Part shown: in pieces, positions 6,943-14,136 of the stretch
Layout: every line of letters begins with the position of its first letter
Position numbering within the stretch: position 1 is the stretch's first letter
Source of the DNA: Dehalococcoidales bacterium
GTDB lineage: Bacteria; Chloroflexota; Dehalococcoidia; Dehalococcoidales; UBA3254
Length of the DNA: 14,519 bases
Assembly (NCBI GenBank): GCA_028718465.1
Contig: JAQULX010000026.1
Location: forward strand, 1-14,519
Reading direction: 5' to 3'
The notes under the pieces: generated by a model
What the model saw: the letters and a program-made list of their open reading frames with translations, nothing else
Told to the model about the DNA's origin: nothing
Databases searched by the model: none
Translations under genes and position numbers: made by a program

Positions 6943-8439
6943 ATGGCTAAATCAATAATCATTATCGGGGCCGGTATGGGCGGTCTGGCGGCTGGCATCT
7001 ACGGTCAGATGAACGGATATGAAACGCAGATTTTCGAGATGCACAGCAAACCCGGAGGACAATGCGCCTCATGGAAACGCCAGGGGTACACTTTCGACGC
7101 CTGCATTCATCATTTCTTCGGCTGTAAACCTGGATCGAGCGTGTACCGGCTGTGGCGCGAGATCGGCGCCATGCCCCGGGAGCTAGTGCCACTCGAAGAT
7201 TGCACTGCGGTCGCCTCGCCGGATGGGAAACTTTTCGTGGATTATTATGATCCGGAGAGACTGCGCGAAGCCTTGATTAAGCTGTCTCCGGCAGACTCAA
7301 AGGCAATCGACCAATATATAGAGTCCATCAGAGAATTCTCGAGAAGTAAAATCGGCGATAATTTGCTGGGTGGGTCGATCTGGACGACGATCGCCAGGCT
7401 TCCTTCGATGCTTTCAGTCCGGAAATGGACCAGTCTGAAGATGCGCGATTACGCTGAACGGTTTTCCGATCCGTTCCTTAAGAGAGCCTTCGCCCTCCTT
7501 GTATACTCACAGCCGGAAACTCCCATCTTCTTTCATCTTTTCAGGCATGAGGGCGGGTTGAACGACGATATCCAGTGGCCGGTGGGTGGGGCAGGCGAAT
7601 TTGCCAGGTCTATTGAAAAGCATTACCTGGCTTCAGGGGGAAAAGTCCATTACGGCAGCCGTGTCGATAAAATCCTGACTGAAAATGATAAAGCAGCAGG
7701 CGTCAGGCTCGTTGACGGCAGCGAACACAAAGCGGACATCATCATCTCGAACGCCGACGGGCGCAAGACGATTCTCGATATGCTGGATGGCAGGTACCTG
7801 AACAATATCGTGCGTGGATACTGCGCTCCCTTGTCGGACGAGACGCCCTTTGCTATTGATGTCTTCCTGGGGGTTAACCGGGACCTGTCCCGCGAACCCT
7901 CATCGCTGATTTTATTGCTGGATCAACCTGTGACTATAGCCGACCATAGATACGAGAGCATTGAGGCTCAGCTATATGGTTTCGATAAAACCATGGCCCC
8001 GGCCGGCAAGGGCGTCATCAAAGTCGAGCTTCCGGCAAGCTATGCTTACTGGAAAAAGCTCTACACTGAGGATAAAGAGAACTATAAACAAACCAAACAA
8101 ATGGTCGCCGAAAAAATAATCGACATCCTGGAGAGCCGCTTCCACGGATTAAAAAACCAGGTCGAGGTTGTCGATGTTCCCACTCTGATGACATGGGAAC
8201 GTTTCATGGGAGGGAGCCAGGGATGGTTCAATCTGCCGAACCGGATCTTTTCCTTCAGTCTCAGGGAAGATACTTCGGACAAGAAATTTGAGTACACACT
8301 GCCTGGCTTATCCAACTTCTATTTCGTGGGTGTGTGGGCCACTATGACGGGGTCGCTCTTTCACAATGCCAACTCAGGCAAGACCGTCATCCGGCGCATC
8401 TGCAAGACAGAAGGAAAAAAGTTTACCAGTTCAGGTTAA
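6943..8439 (+). CDS. Phytoene desaturase-like FAD-dependent oxidoreductase
   Basis: A protein of 498 residues. The N-terminal Rossmann motif GAGMGGL is at 9-15, an acidic E32 suited to binding the FAD ribose ends the second strand, and PGGQ follows at 37-40. GYTFDACIHHFFG near 48-60 matches the GxxFDxGxH region of the CrtI/phytoene desaturase group of the amine-oxidase superfamily. The C-terminus (YFVGVWATMTGSLFHNANSGKTVIRRIC) has the GD/W..G.....A..SG pattern that completes the FAD site in this group. Many bacteria without carotenoids carry such enzymes annotated only as NAD(P)/FAD-dependent oxidoreductase, and no carotenoid gene is seen here, so the substrate (carotenoid, retinol-like or other lipid) is open. 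AGGAGG at 6931-6936 lies 6 nt before the ATG, so the start is firm. Confidence 0.83.
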   Translation: MAKSIIIIGAGMGGLAAGIYGQMNGYETQIFEMHSKPGGQCASWKRQGYTFDACIHHFFGCKPGSSVYRLWREIGAMPRELVPLEDCTAVASPDGKLFVDYYDPERLREALIKLSPADSKAIDQYIESIREFSRSKIGDNLLGGSIWTTIARLPSMLSVRKWTSLKMRDYAERFSDPFLKRAFALLVYSQPETPIFFHLFRHEGGLNDDIQWPVGGAGEFARSIEKHYLASGGKVHYGSRVDKILTENDKAAGVRLVDGSEHKADIIISNADGRKTILDMLDGRYLNNIVRGYCAPLSDETPFAIDVFLGVNRDLSREPSSLILLLDQPVTIADHRYESIEAQLYGFDKTMAPAGKGVIKVELPASYAYWKKLYTEDKENYKQTKQMVAEKIIDILESRFHGLKNQVEVVDVPTLMTWERFMGGSQGWFNLPNRIFSFSLREDTSDKKFEYTLPGLSNFYFVGVWATMTGSLFHNANSGKTVIRRICKTEGKKFTSSG

Positions 8440-8452
8440 TTCGATCTATAAT
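8423..8452 (+). promoter_or_regulatory. Candidate promoter for the FmdE-family gene
   Basis: TTACCA at 8423-8428 (4 of 6) and TATAAT at 8447-8452 (6 of 6), spacer 18 nt, overlapping the end of the FAD oxidoreductase gene. It would give a leader of about 85 nt. CCGGC and GCCGG segments in that leader could form a loose hairpin. Confidence 0.4.
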
Positions 8453-8542
8453 ATTAAAGCCAGGGTATGTTATGTGAACTCCGGCGTCAATCGTAAACTC
8501 TGTGTGCCGGTTGAAAACTGCCAGCCTGTTAAAGGGGGTTAA

Positions 8543-9133
8543 ATGAGTAATTTTGAATTCTATCTGAAAAAGGCCGGGGACTTTCACGGGCATGTCTGCG
8601 CCGGAATCGCCCTGGGTACCAGGATGGCCCTGACAGCTATGAAAGGCCTGGGAATGGAACCCGGGGTGAAGAATAAAAACCTGATAGTATATACTGAGAT
8701 CGACCGCTGTATGACCGACGCTGTCCAGGTAGTTACCGGCTGTACTCCTGGACACCGTTCCCTGAAATATATCGACTACGGGAAATTCGCCGCCACCTTT
8801 GTCGATCTGAATACCGGTAAAGCTCTCAGGGCTTCCATCAAGGAAAGCTTCGATAGCAGCGGACCTGTTGAGGAGGTCGCCCGGACTATCGCCCTGACCC
8901 CGGACAGGGATTTAGTGATCCTCCAGGAGGTGAAAGTCGACATCCCTGAGACCGATCTACCCGGGTCCCCGCGAAAAAAAAGCTACTGTTTGATCTGCGG
9001 TGAAAGGGTCATGGACGGACGGGAAATCCTCCGCAATGGAAAAGTATTGTGCCGGGCTTGCGCCAACGGCAAATATTATACCGAAATAAAAACCGGAAGT
9101 ACTGAAGTAGAGGACAGGCTGTCACGCCATTGA
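8543..9133 (+). CDS. FmdE-family protein with C-terminal zinc ribbon
   Basis: A protein of 196 residues. The N-terminal FmdE domain (about 1-130) shows the conserved HGHVCAG with H15, H17 and C19, then C56 and C67 in DRCMTDAVQVVTGCTPGH. A ribbon follows with C149/C152 and C170/C173 (CLIC and CRAC, 17 residues between), which should bind zinc. The family is named for a subunit of molybdenum formylmethanofuran dehydrogenase, yet many bacteria without methanogenesis carry it alone. No Fmd/Fwd catalytic subunit is in the window. Because the next genes import molybdate and build its cofactor, a role with a molybdenum or tungsten enzyme is plausible but only by position. AAAGGGGG precedes the ATG by 4 nt. 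Confidence 0.85.
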   Translation: MSNFEFYLKKAGDFHGHVCAGIALGTRMALTAMKGLGMEPGVKNKNLIVYTEIDRCMTDAVQVVTGCTPGHRSLKYIDYGKFAATFVDLNTGKALRASIKESFDSSGPVEEVARTIALTPDRDLVILQEVKVDIPETDLPGSPRKKSYCLICGERVMDGREILRNGKVLCRACANGKYYTEIKTGSTEVEDRLSRH

Positions 9134-9187
9134 TCAGTCTTTAGTTCCACTTTCCCCAAAGCCAGCTACCGAATTACACCTCACCTT

Positions 9188-9217
9188 TTGACAGCACAAT
9201 TTTAATTATGATAACAT
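9188..9217 (+). promoter_or_regulatory. Strong candidate promoter of the mod leader RNA
   Basis: TTGACA at 9188-9193 (6 of 6), an 18-nt spacer ending in TGA, and TAACAT at 9212-9217 (4 of 6), so an extended -10 promoter. Transcription should start near 9224, about 10 nt before the first structured RNA copy. This makes the leader to modA about 515 nt long. Confidence 0.65.
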
Positions 9218-9234
9218 AGCTGCAAGGCTCCAGA

Positions 9235-9347
9235 GCTGTTTCACCTAAATCCCGAAGCTGTCGGGACAGGGTAAGCAGCCGGTATCTTTCGTTTGAAGGA
9301 TCGACGGCAGCGCTGGAAACGGTGTTGTTTCCCGGATCGGAAAGGAG
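9235..9347 (+). ncRNA. Structured leader RNA, copy 1 (candidate riboswitch)
   Basis: A basal stem GCTGTTT (9235-9241) with AAGCAGC (9273-9279) encloses a hairpin TCCCGA/TCGGGA (9250-9255 with 9261-9266). A second hairpin follows, ATCTTTC/GAAGGAT (9284-9290 with 9295-9301), then CGACGG, then a third hairpin CAGCGCT/GGTGTTG around the loop GGAAAC (9308-9327), and a tail GGAAAGGAGA. Copy 2 shares this whole order. It lies between a strong promoter and modABC. By position the ligand could be molybdate or Moco/Tuco, but I could not match the sequence to the Moco RNA consensus from memory. An intrinsic terminator follows 31 nt later. Confidence 0.7.
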
Positions 9348-9353
9348 AAAAGC

Positions 9354-9470
9354 ATGGAATCAGTCTGCTCCATACTGGCGCTTCCCGGTTATCCGGAAGC
9401 GCTTTTTGCTTTTCAGACTTCCTCACCTTCATGCCGGTATACCGTCAACACTTCAACACTGAAGAGTTGA
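9354..9470 (+). CDS. Possible 38-codon leader ORF overlapping the terminator
   Basis: The tail of RNA copy 1 (GGAAAGGAGA) is a good Shine-Dalgarno site 5 nt from ATG at 9354. The frame runs 38 codons through the terminator hairpin to TGA at 9468-9470. The peptide begins MESVCSILAL and matches nothing I know. Translation across the hairpin could affect termination. Composition gives no support for selection on the peptide, so this is a weak call. Confidence 0.2.
   Translation: MESVCSILALPGYPEALFAFQTSSPSCRYTVNTSTLKS
9378..9413 (+). terminator. Intrinsic terminator after RNA copy 1
   Basis: GCGCTTCCCGG (9378-9388), loop TTAT, CCGGAAGCGC (9393-9402): a 10-bp GC-rich stem with one bulged C, followed by TTTTT, GC and TTTT (9403-9413). 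It is the clearest terminator in the window and stands between copy 1 and copy 2, hence upstream of modABC. It is well placed to serve as an expression platform for copy 1. ATGGA/TCCAT (9354-9358 with 9369-9373) may form a small hairpin just before it. Confidence 0.8.
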
Positions 9471-9526
9471 TAGCGAGAGCCCGGGTCCAGTCAGCCGGTT
9501 ATTAAAAAAAGGCCATATTCTCTGAA

Positions 9527-9638
9527 GCTGTTCAGCCTGAGTCCTGCCGGGTGCGGGATATGGTGAACAGCCGGTCTCCGCCTGTGGCGGGGCGACGGTA
9601 AAGCTGGAAACGGCTTTATCCCCGAATTGGAAAGGAGA
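9527..9638 (+). ncRNA. Structured leader RNA, copy 2 (candidate riboswitch)
   Basis: Same layout as copy 1. The basal stem is GCTGTTCA (9527-9534) with TGAACAGC (9564-9571). The enclosed hairpin is GTCCTGC/GCGGGAT (9541-9547 with 9553-9559). The second hairpin is CTCCGCC/GGCGGGG (9576-9582 with 9586-9592), then CGACGG, then TAAAGCT/GGCTTTA around GGAAAC (9599-9618), and the tail GGAAAGGAGA. The three hairpins keep their pairing with different bases from copy 1, which is strong evidence for a selected fold. No T-tract terminator follows in the 102 nt to modA, so it may act on translation or on RNA stability. The SD-like tail is followed by ATG codons opening only very short frames. Confidence 0.7.
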
Positions 9639-9740
9639 TGGGGAATGAAAACATAGTGAGTGAAATTTGAGATTCTAATGATAAAAATGGGCAGGTATTT
9701 CAGAGATTATTAAAACGACAAACAATTTTAAGGAGAATTC

Positions 9741-10652
9741 ATGAGAATTAAACATAGCTATATAATCCTGGCATTACTGATAAGTACCCTGTTAGTCCTT
9801 TCGATAGCCGGCTGCTCCGGCCCAACGACAACTCCCGCTTCTTCACCGCCGGCAACCACCCCCGTTCAGAATCCTGGTCCTATTTCTTCCGTGATAACAA
9901 CACAAACACCTTCATCAACCCCTTCAGTAGCTCCATCTCCTACCCAGGCTGCACCTGTTACTCTTAATATATCCGTAGCGGCCAGCCTGACTGATGCTAT
10001 AAAAGAAATCAACAGCCTCTATATCAAAGATAGACCCCAGGTGACCATCACTCCTAATTTTGCTTCTTCCGGGACATTGCAGCAACAAATTGAAAATGGA
10101 GCTCCGGTGGATGTGTTCCTTTCGGCAGCCCAGGCTCAAATGGACAATTTACAAAAGAAAGATTTGATTGTAAACGATACTCGCCGGAATTTTGTCATGA
10201 ACGAGGTCGTTATGATTGTCCCGGATGACAGCACACTGGGACTCACCAGTTTCAACGACCTGGCTACCGATAGAGTAGAGAAGGTGGCGGTCGGGGACCC
10301 TAAGTCAGTTCCTGCTGGAACCTATGCTCATCAAGCTTTTGATCAATTGGGTATTACCGCCCAAATTCAGCCTAAAGAAATCCTGGGCAGTGACGTGCGC
10401 CAGGTCTTAACTTATGTGGAAAGCGGCAACGTGGATGCCGGAATAGTGTACTCGACCGACGCTATGATCTCCAGTAGAGTTAAAGTAGTAGCCAGCGCTC
10501 CGGCAGAGATCAATGCCAAAATCGTCTACCCGGTAGCCGTGATTAAAGCCAGCAGGATTCCGGATGCTGCGAACGATTACCTGAACTTCTTATTCAGCGT
10601 CCAGGCGAAAACGGCTTTTGAAAAATACGGTTTCACACCGATAAGCAATTAA
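9741..10652 (+). CDS. modA: ModA: molybdate/tungstate-binding lipoprotein
   Basis: A protein of 303 residues. The signal peptide ends in the lipobox IAGC with Cys25. A Ser/Thr/Pro linker of about 50 residues (26-73) tethers the binding domain. That domain starts with ISVAASLTDAIKEI (about 76-89) and contains NFASSGTLQQQIENGAPVDVFLSAA, both hallmark ModA regions whose Ser residues contact the oxyanion. It ends in FEKYGFTPI, the usual ModA C-terminus. It should capture molybdate or tungstate outside the membrane and deliver it to ModBC. AAGGAG precedes the ATG. It is the first gene of modABC, behind the tandem RNA leader. Molybdate versus tungstate preference cannot be told from sequence alone. 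Confidence 0.95.
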   Translation: MRIKHSYIILALLISTLLVLSIAGCSGPTTTPASSPPATTPVQNPGPISSVITTQTPSSTPSVAPSPTQAAPVTLNISVAASLTDAIKEINSLYIKDRPQVTITPNFASSGTLQQQIENGAPVDVFLSAAQAQMDNLQKKDLIVNDTRRNFVMNEVVMIVPDDSTLGLTSFNDLATDRVEKVAVGDPKSVPAGTYAHQAFDQLGITAQIQPKEILGSDVRQVLTYVESGNVDAGIVYSTDAMISSRVKVVASAPAEINAKIVYPVAVIKASRIPDAANDYLNFLFSVQAKTAFEKYGFTPISN

Positions 10653-10685
10653 CTCTGTTTCGGATAATTCTTTTGAGGTAAATCT

Positions 10686-11387
10686 GTGACGGAAGCATAT
10701 CTGTCGCCATTATGGATTTCTCTGAGGACAGTCCTGGTAGCGACGGCAGTCACCTTTTTCCTGGGGATTGCCGCCGCCCGCTGGATGGCGCGTTATAACG
10801 GGCGGCTTAAAAACCTGATCGACGGGATTTTTATATTGCCCCTGGTGCTGCCGCCTACCGTAGTCGGTTTGGGTCTGTTGCTGGTCTTCGGTAAAAACGG
10901 CCCCCTGGGAGCGCTGTTGGCACTGTTTGACACCACGATCGTGTTTTCCTGGTGGGCTACTGTGATTTCAGCAGCGATAATGTCTTTCCCTCTGATGTAT
11001 ATGACCTCCCGGGGGGCATTCGAACAGGTAGACAGCCATGTGGAGGATGCCGCCCGGACGCTGGGAGCCTCCGAATGGCGTCTCTTCTGGTCGGTCACTT
11101 TGCCTCTGGCCTGGCCGGGAATCGCCGCAGCCACCGTGTTGGCCCTGGCCCGCTGCCTGGGAGAGTTCGGCGCTACCCTGATGCTGGCCGGCAACATTCC
11201 CGGGAAAACCGCCACCATTCCTGTAGCGATCTATTTTTCCATCCAGGCCGGTGATATGAACCAGGCCCTTGTTCTGGTCGGGATAGTTCTGATGATCGCC
11301 TTCGCTACCCTGTTCGCAGTAGCCTACTGGAAAGGCAAAACATATAAAGCCAGGTCTTCTATAGTGACTCGTGAGAGTGTGGAATAA
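10686..11387 (+). CDS. modB: ModB: molybdate ABC transporter permease
   Basis: A protein of 233 residues with about five membrane spans (roughly 10-31, 45-68, 86-106, 142-163, 193-214). The EAA loop that docks on the ATPase is at 120-140 (EDAARTLGASEWRLFWSVTLP region). LARCLGEFGATLMLAGNIPG near 154-173 is the strongly conserved ModB segment. Length and layout are normal for the family. The start is GTG at 10686, supported by GAGGT about 7 nt upstream. It lies 33 nt after modA and forms the membrane channel with ModA and ModC. Confidence 0.95.
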   Translation: MTEAYLSPLWISLRTVLVATAVTFFLGIAAARWMARYNGRLKNLIDGIFILPLVLPPTVVGLGLLLVFGKNGPLGALLALFDTTIVFSWWATVISAAIMSFPLMYMTSRGAFEQVDSHVEDAARTLGASEWRLFWSVTLPLAWPGIAAATVLALARCLGEFGATLMLAGNIPGKTATIPVAIYFSIQAGDMNQALVLVGIVLMIAFATLFAVAYWKGKTYKARSSIVTRESVE

Positions 11388-11388
11388 C

Positions 11389-11451
11389 ATGACTATCTCA
11401 GCAATAAAAAAATACTTACCAATACCGGATTTCAAACCGGAGGCAAGCTGA
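11389..11451 (+). CDS. Possible 20-codon ORF bridging modB and modC
   Basis: ATG at 11389 starts 1 nt after the modB stop. The frame runs 20 codons, and its TGA (11449-11451) overlaps the modC ATG as TGATG. The peptide begins MTISAIKKYL and is not recognised. The ribosome site is weak, so it would rely on re-initiation after modB. It could couple modC translation to modB or be chance. Confidence 0.25.
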   Translation: MTISAIKKYLPIPDFKPEAS

Positions 11452-12530
11452 TGCTGGAAGTCCGCGTAAAAAGGAAGCTGCCTGGATTCAATCTGGATGT
11501 AGCTTTTTCCGTCAACCAGGAAATACTGGCTATACTGGGACCCTCTGGATCGGGAAAGACTATGACATTGCAGTGCATTGCCGGGCTGGTCCGGCCGGAA
11601 GAAGGTTATGTCAAGCTAAATGACAAGGTGTTGTTGGATTCGGCCAATGGAATTAATCTGCCTGCACAGATGCGCCGGGTAGGGTTTGTTTTTCAAAATT
11701 ACGCCCTGTTCCCCCATTTAACAGTCAACCAGAATATCGGCTACGGCATCCGCCATCTCCCGGCTGCGGATGTTAAAGACCGTGTCTCTGAACTGCTGGA
11801 GAAAATGAATATCCAGCGGTTGGGCGACCGCTATCCCCGGCAGTTGTCCGCCGGACAGCAGCAAAGAGTCGCCGTAGCCCGGGCCCTGGCGCCTGAACCG
11901 GAGGTCCTGCTGCTGGATGAACCCTTTTCTGCCCTGGACTCCCTGGTGAAAGAACGTCTTCAACTTGAGCTCCAGGCTTTGCAGCGCTTCTATAAGGGTA
12001 TTATCCTGTTTGTCACCCATGATTTAGCGGAAGGTTATAAGCTCAGCACGAAAATCGCAGTTTTCGAATCGGGGCATATCGTTCAGCACGATCACAAGGA
12101 AAGAGTGGTCTCCTGCCCAACCAATCATACCGTTGCCAGACTGGTAGGATTCAAGAATTTGATGGAAGGCCGCATTGACCACATTAAGGACTCGGAAGCA
12201 CTGGTTCATGTGCCGGAACTGGGAGGCCCTGTCAGGTCTTTCATCTCCCCCAATCAATCCCTGGCAGTGGGCCAGCATGTTACAGTGGGAATCCGACCGG
12301 AATATATCCAGTTCCGGGACAAACCGGGGGAAAACACCTTTTTATGCACCATGGACCGGGTTGTAGAGGGAGTAACGGCGACCAACTGCTATTTTCATGT
12401 TAATACTGCCGATATAATGCGTCATTATATTATGGCGATACTGTCCAGATCCGACTCCGCGGTAGTCCGGGAGGGCCAACCCCATCATCTATACCTGCCG
12501 CCGGAGCATGTGGTCGTGATCACCAGCTAG
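11451..12530 (+). CDS. modC: ModC: molybdate ABC transporter ATPase
   Basis: A protein of 359 residues. Walker A GPSGSGKT is at 30-37, Q-loop Gln82 in QNYALFPHLTV, the signature at 132-136 reads LSAGQ rather than the usual LSGGQ, Walker B VLLLDE is at 152-157, the D-loop SALD at 160-163 and the switch His190 in VTHD. A C-terminal region from about 230 resembles the TOBE/MOP domain that binds molybdate and tunes uptake in ModC proteins. It energises import through ModB from the cytoplasmic face. GGAGG at 11439-11443 lies 7 nt before the ATG. It is the last gene of modABC. Confidence 0.93.
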   Translation: MLEVRVKRKLPGFNLDVAFSVNQEILAILGPSGSGKTMTLQCIAGLVRPEEGYVKLNDKVLLDSANGINLPAQMRRVGFVFQNYALFPHLTVNQNIGYGIRHLPAADVKDRVSELLEKMNIQRLGDRYPRQLSAGQQQRVAVARALAPEPEVLLLDEPFSALDSLVKERLQLELQALQRFYKGIILFVTHDLAEGYKLSTKIAVFESGHIVQHDHKERVVSCPTNHTVARLVGFKNLMEGRIDHIKDSEALVHVPELGGPVRSFISPNQSLAVGQHVTVGIRPEYIQFRDKPGENTFLCTMDRVVEGVTATNCYFHVNTADIMRHYIMAILSRSDSAVVREGQPHHLYLPPEHVVVITS

Positions 12531-12885
12531 CACAGCGCCGTGATAAAGTTGAAAATTAACAATTCCTTTCACCGCGTGCACCCAGGGTGTGGAGGGGATT
12601 CAGGCAAGGGGTGATATTATTCATCTTTCATGTACCGGATGGCCATTGGTTTTTATACAAAGCGTCTGAAATATATGCCGGTCTGTCATGCTGGAGGCCT
12701 CTCTCCCCTTCCTTAATCATTAATTCCGGTCCATCGGAACTCAGGACGGGGATGAACCCGGGGCGTCTTTATCGCGTCACATATAGATTCTCTGCCTTGA
12801 AACCGGTCGCTGATGGCAGTCCTTTTATATCTGTATTAATATTATAATAATATGATAATTGTATAGTGTAATGTAAGGAGAAACA
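12531..12885 (+). other. 355-bp gap between modC and moeA without a convincing gene
   Basis: No frame here has both a ribosome site and a recognisable product. It contains small inverted repeats: CACCC-A-GGGTG near 12580-12590, TTCCG/CGGAA at 12724-12728 and 12735-12739, and a bulged GACG GGG / CCC ... CGTC hairpin at 12745-12767. The last 60 nt are very AT-rich with TATAAT at 12843-12848 and TATAGT at 12862-12867, so moeA may have its own promoter, although no good -35 box is seen. No terminator with a T tract was found after modC. Confidence 0.5.
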
Positions 12886-14118
12886 ATGCCGGAATTTTTT
12901 AAGGTGGTCTCCCCGCTGGAAGCCCTCCGCACTCTCGATTTATATCTGACCTCTTTGACCGATATTGAGGAAGTGAATATTACCGGAGCGCTGGGAAGAA
13001 CCACCGCTGAGACTATACGGGCTCCGGCTGATCTGCCCTCCTTCCGCCGTTCCACCATGGACGGGTATGCTGTTTACGCCGCCGATACCCATGGCGCCAG
13101 TGAAGGCCTGCCGGCTTATCTTCGAGTGGCCGGAGAAATGCCTATGGGTCGCCTGTTCCCCCTTATCCCGCACCGGGGTGAAGCTGTAGTCGTCCATACC
13201 GGCAGTCCCCTGCCCGAAGGGTCCGACGCCGTGGTGATGATCGAGAATACCCAGCAGGTGAATGACTCCACAATCGAGGTAATGCGTCCGGCAGCGAAGG
13301 GGGAAAACCTGATCGAGGCCGGAGACGACATCAGATCAGGAGATCTGCTTTTTTCGTCCGGCCACCTCTTGAGACCGCAGGATATCGGAGGCCTGGCGGC
13401 TCTGGGAATCACCGCGATAAAGGTCTTCCGGCAGCCCAGGGTCGGGATTATCTCGACCGGCGATGAAATTATCCCTCCCGAAAAGGAGCCTTCGCCGGGC
13501 GAGGTCCGCGATATAAATTCCTACACCATTTCGGCTCTTGTCCGGCAGGCCGGGGGAGTGCCGGTATGCCGGAGTATTGTTCCTGACAACCTGGAACGAT
13601 TGAAACAGGCGGCCTCGGCCGGACTTGAACAGGCGGACCTGCTGGTGATCTCCGCCGGCAGCTCGGTCAGCATCCGGGATATGACTGCCGCCGCAATCAC
13701 CTCTCTGGGAAATCCCGGAATCCTGGTCTACGGGGTAGCTGTCCGCCCGGGCAAGCCGACTATCCTGGCCGCAGCCGGCAACAAGCCGGTTTTCGGTCTG
13801 CCCGGTAACCCGGTCTCGACCGTAGTGACCTTCGACCTCTTCGTGAGACCGGCCATATATAAAGTGGGAGGCTGCCGCCAGCCGCCGGAAAGACCGCTGA
13901 CCACGGCCCGTTTGACTCATAATATCCCTTCCATTGCCGGACGCGAAGACTACGTACCGGTAAAGCTGGAACGCCGCAATGAAGAGTGGCTGGCTACGCC
14001 TGTGTTTGGCGAGTCCAATCTCATAACCACCCTGGTACGGGCGGACGGGCTGGCCGTCGTGCCCCTGGATATCAACGGCCTTTATGCCGGGGAAACTGCC
14101 CGGGTAAGGCAATTTTAA
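12886..14118 (+). CDS. moeA: MoeA: molybdopterin molybdenumtransferase
   Basis: A protein of 410 residues, normal for MoeA. It inserts molybdate (or tungstate) into adenylylated molybdopterin to give the active cofactor in the cytoplasm. Motifs in order: STMDGYAV at 56-63, HTGSPLPEGSDAVV at 104-117, STGDE at 190-194, SAGSSVSIRDMT at 256-267 where many MoeA proteins have SGGVSVGDYD, VRPGKPT at 286-292 and GLPGNPVS at 304-311. The SAGSS variant is usual in MoeA proteins of anaerobes. AAGGAG precedes the ATG. It follows modABC and is 18 nt before a second MoeA, so import and cofactor assembly are linked. The paired arrangement may reflect separate molybdenum and tungsten use. Confidence 0.95.
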   Translation: MPEFFKVVSPLEALRTLDLYLTSLTDIEEVNITGALGRTTAETIRAPADLPSFRRSTMDGYAVYAADTHGASEGLPAYLRVAGEMPMGRLFPLIPHRGEAVVVHTGSPLPEGSDAVVMIENTQQVNDSTIEVMRPAAKGENLIEAGDDIRSGDLLFSSGHLLRPQDIGGLAALGITAIKVFRQPRVGIISTGDEIIPPEKEPSPGEVRDINSYTISALVRQAGGVPVCRSIVPDNLERLKQAASAGLEQADLLVISAGSSVSIRDMTAAAITSLGNPGILVYGVAVRPGKPTILAAAGNKPVFGLPGNPVSTVVTFDLFVRPAIYKVGGCRQPPERPLTTARLTHNIPSIAGREDYVPVKLERRNEEWLATPVFGESNLITTLVRADGLAVVPLDINGLYAGETARVRQF

Positions 14119-14136
14119 AGGGAGCAATCAAAGTTC

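Noticed and set aside
9293..9505. Plus-strand frame of 70 codons across RNA copy 1 and its terminator
   Set aside because: It starts inside a hairpin of the structured RNA and has no ribosome site; the RNA fold explains the sequence better.
9235..9638. Cobalamin, TPP, FMN, SAM, glycine or c-di-GMP riboswitch
   Set aside because: None of the conserved core sequences I know for these classes is present in either copy.
9235..9638. Naming the tandem RNA outright as the Moco riboswitch
   Set aside because: The genomic position fits, but I could not verify the Moco consensus from memory, so it is left as a candidate only.
12640..12662. Possible terminator at ATGGCCAT followed by GGTTTTTA
   Set aside because: The palindrome leaves no loop and the alternative stem is only two or three pairs, too weak for termination.
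12587..12847. GTG-started frame of 86 codons in the modC-moeA gap
   Set aside because: No Shine-Dalgarno site, no hydrophobic or domain pattern I recognise, and it ends in the AT-rich promoter region of moeA.
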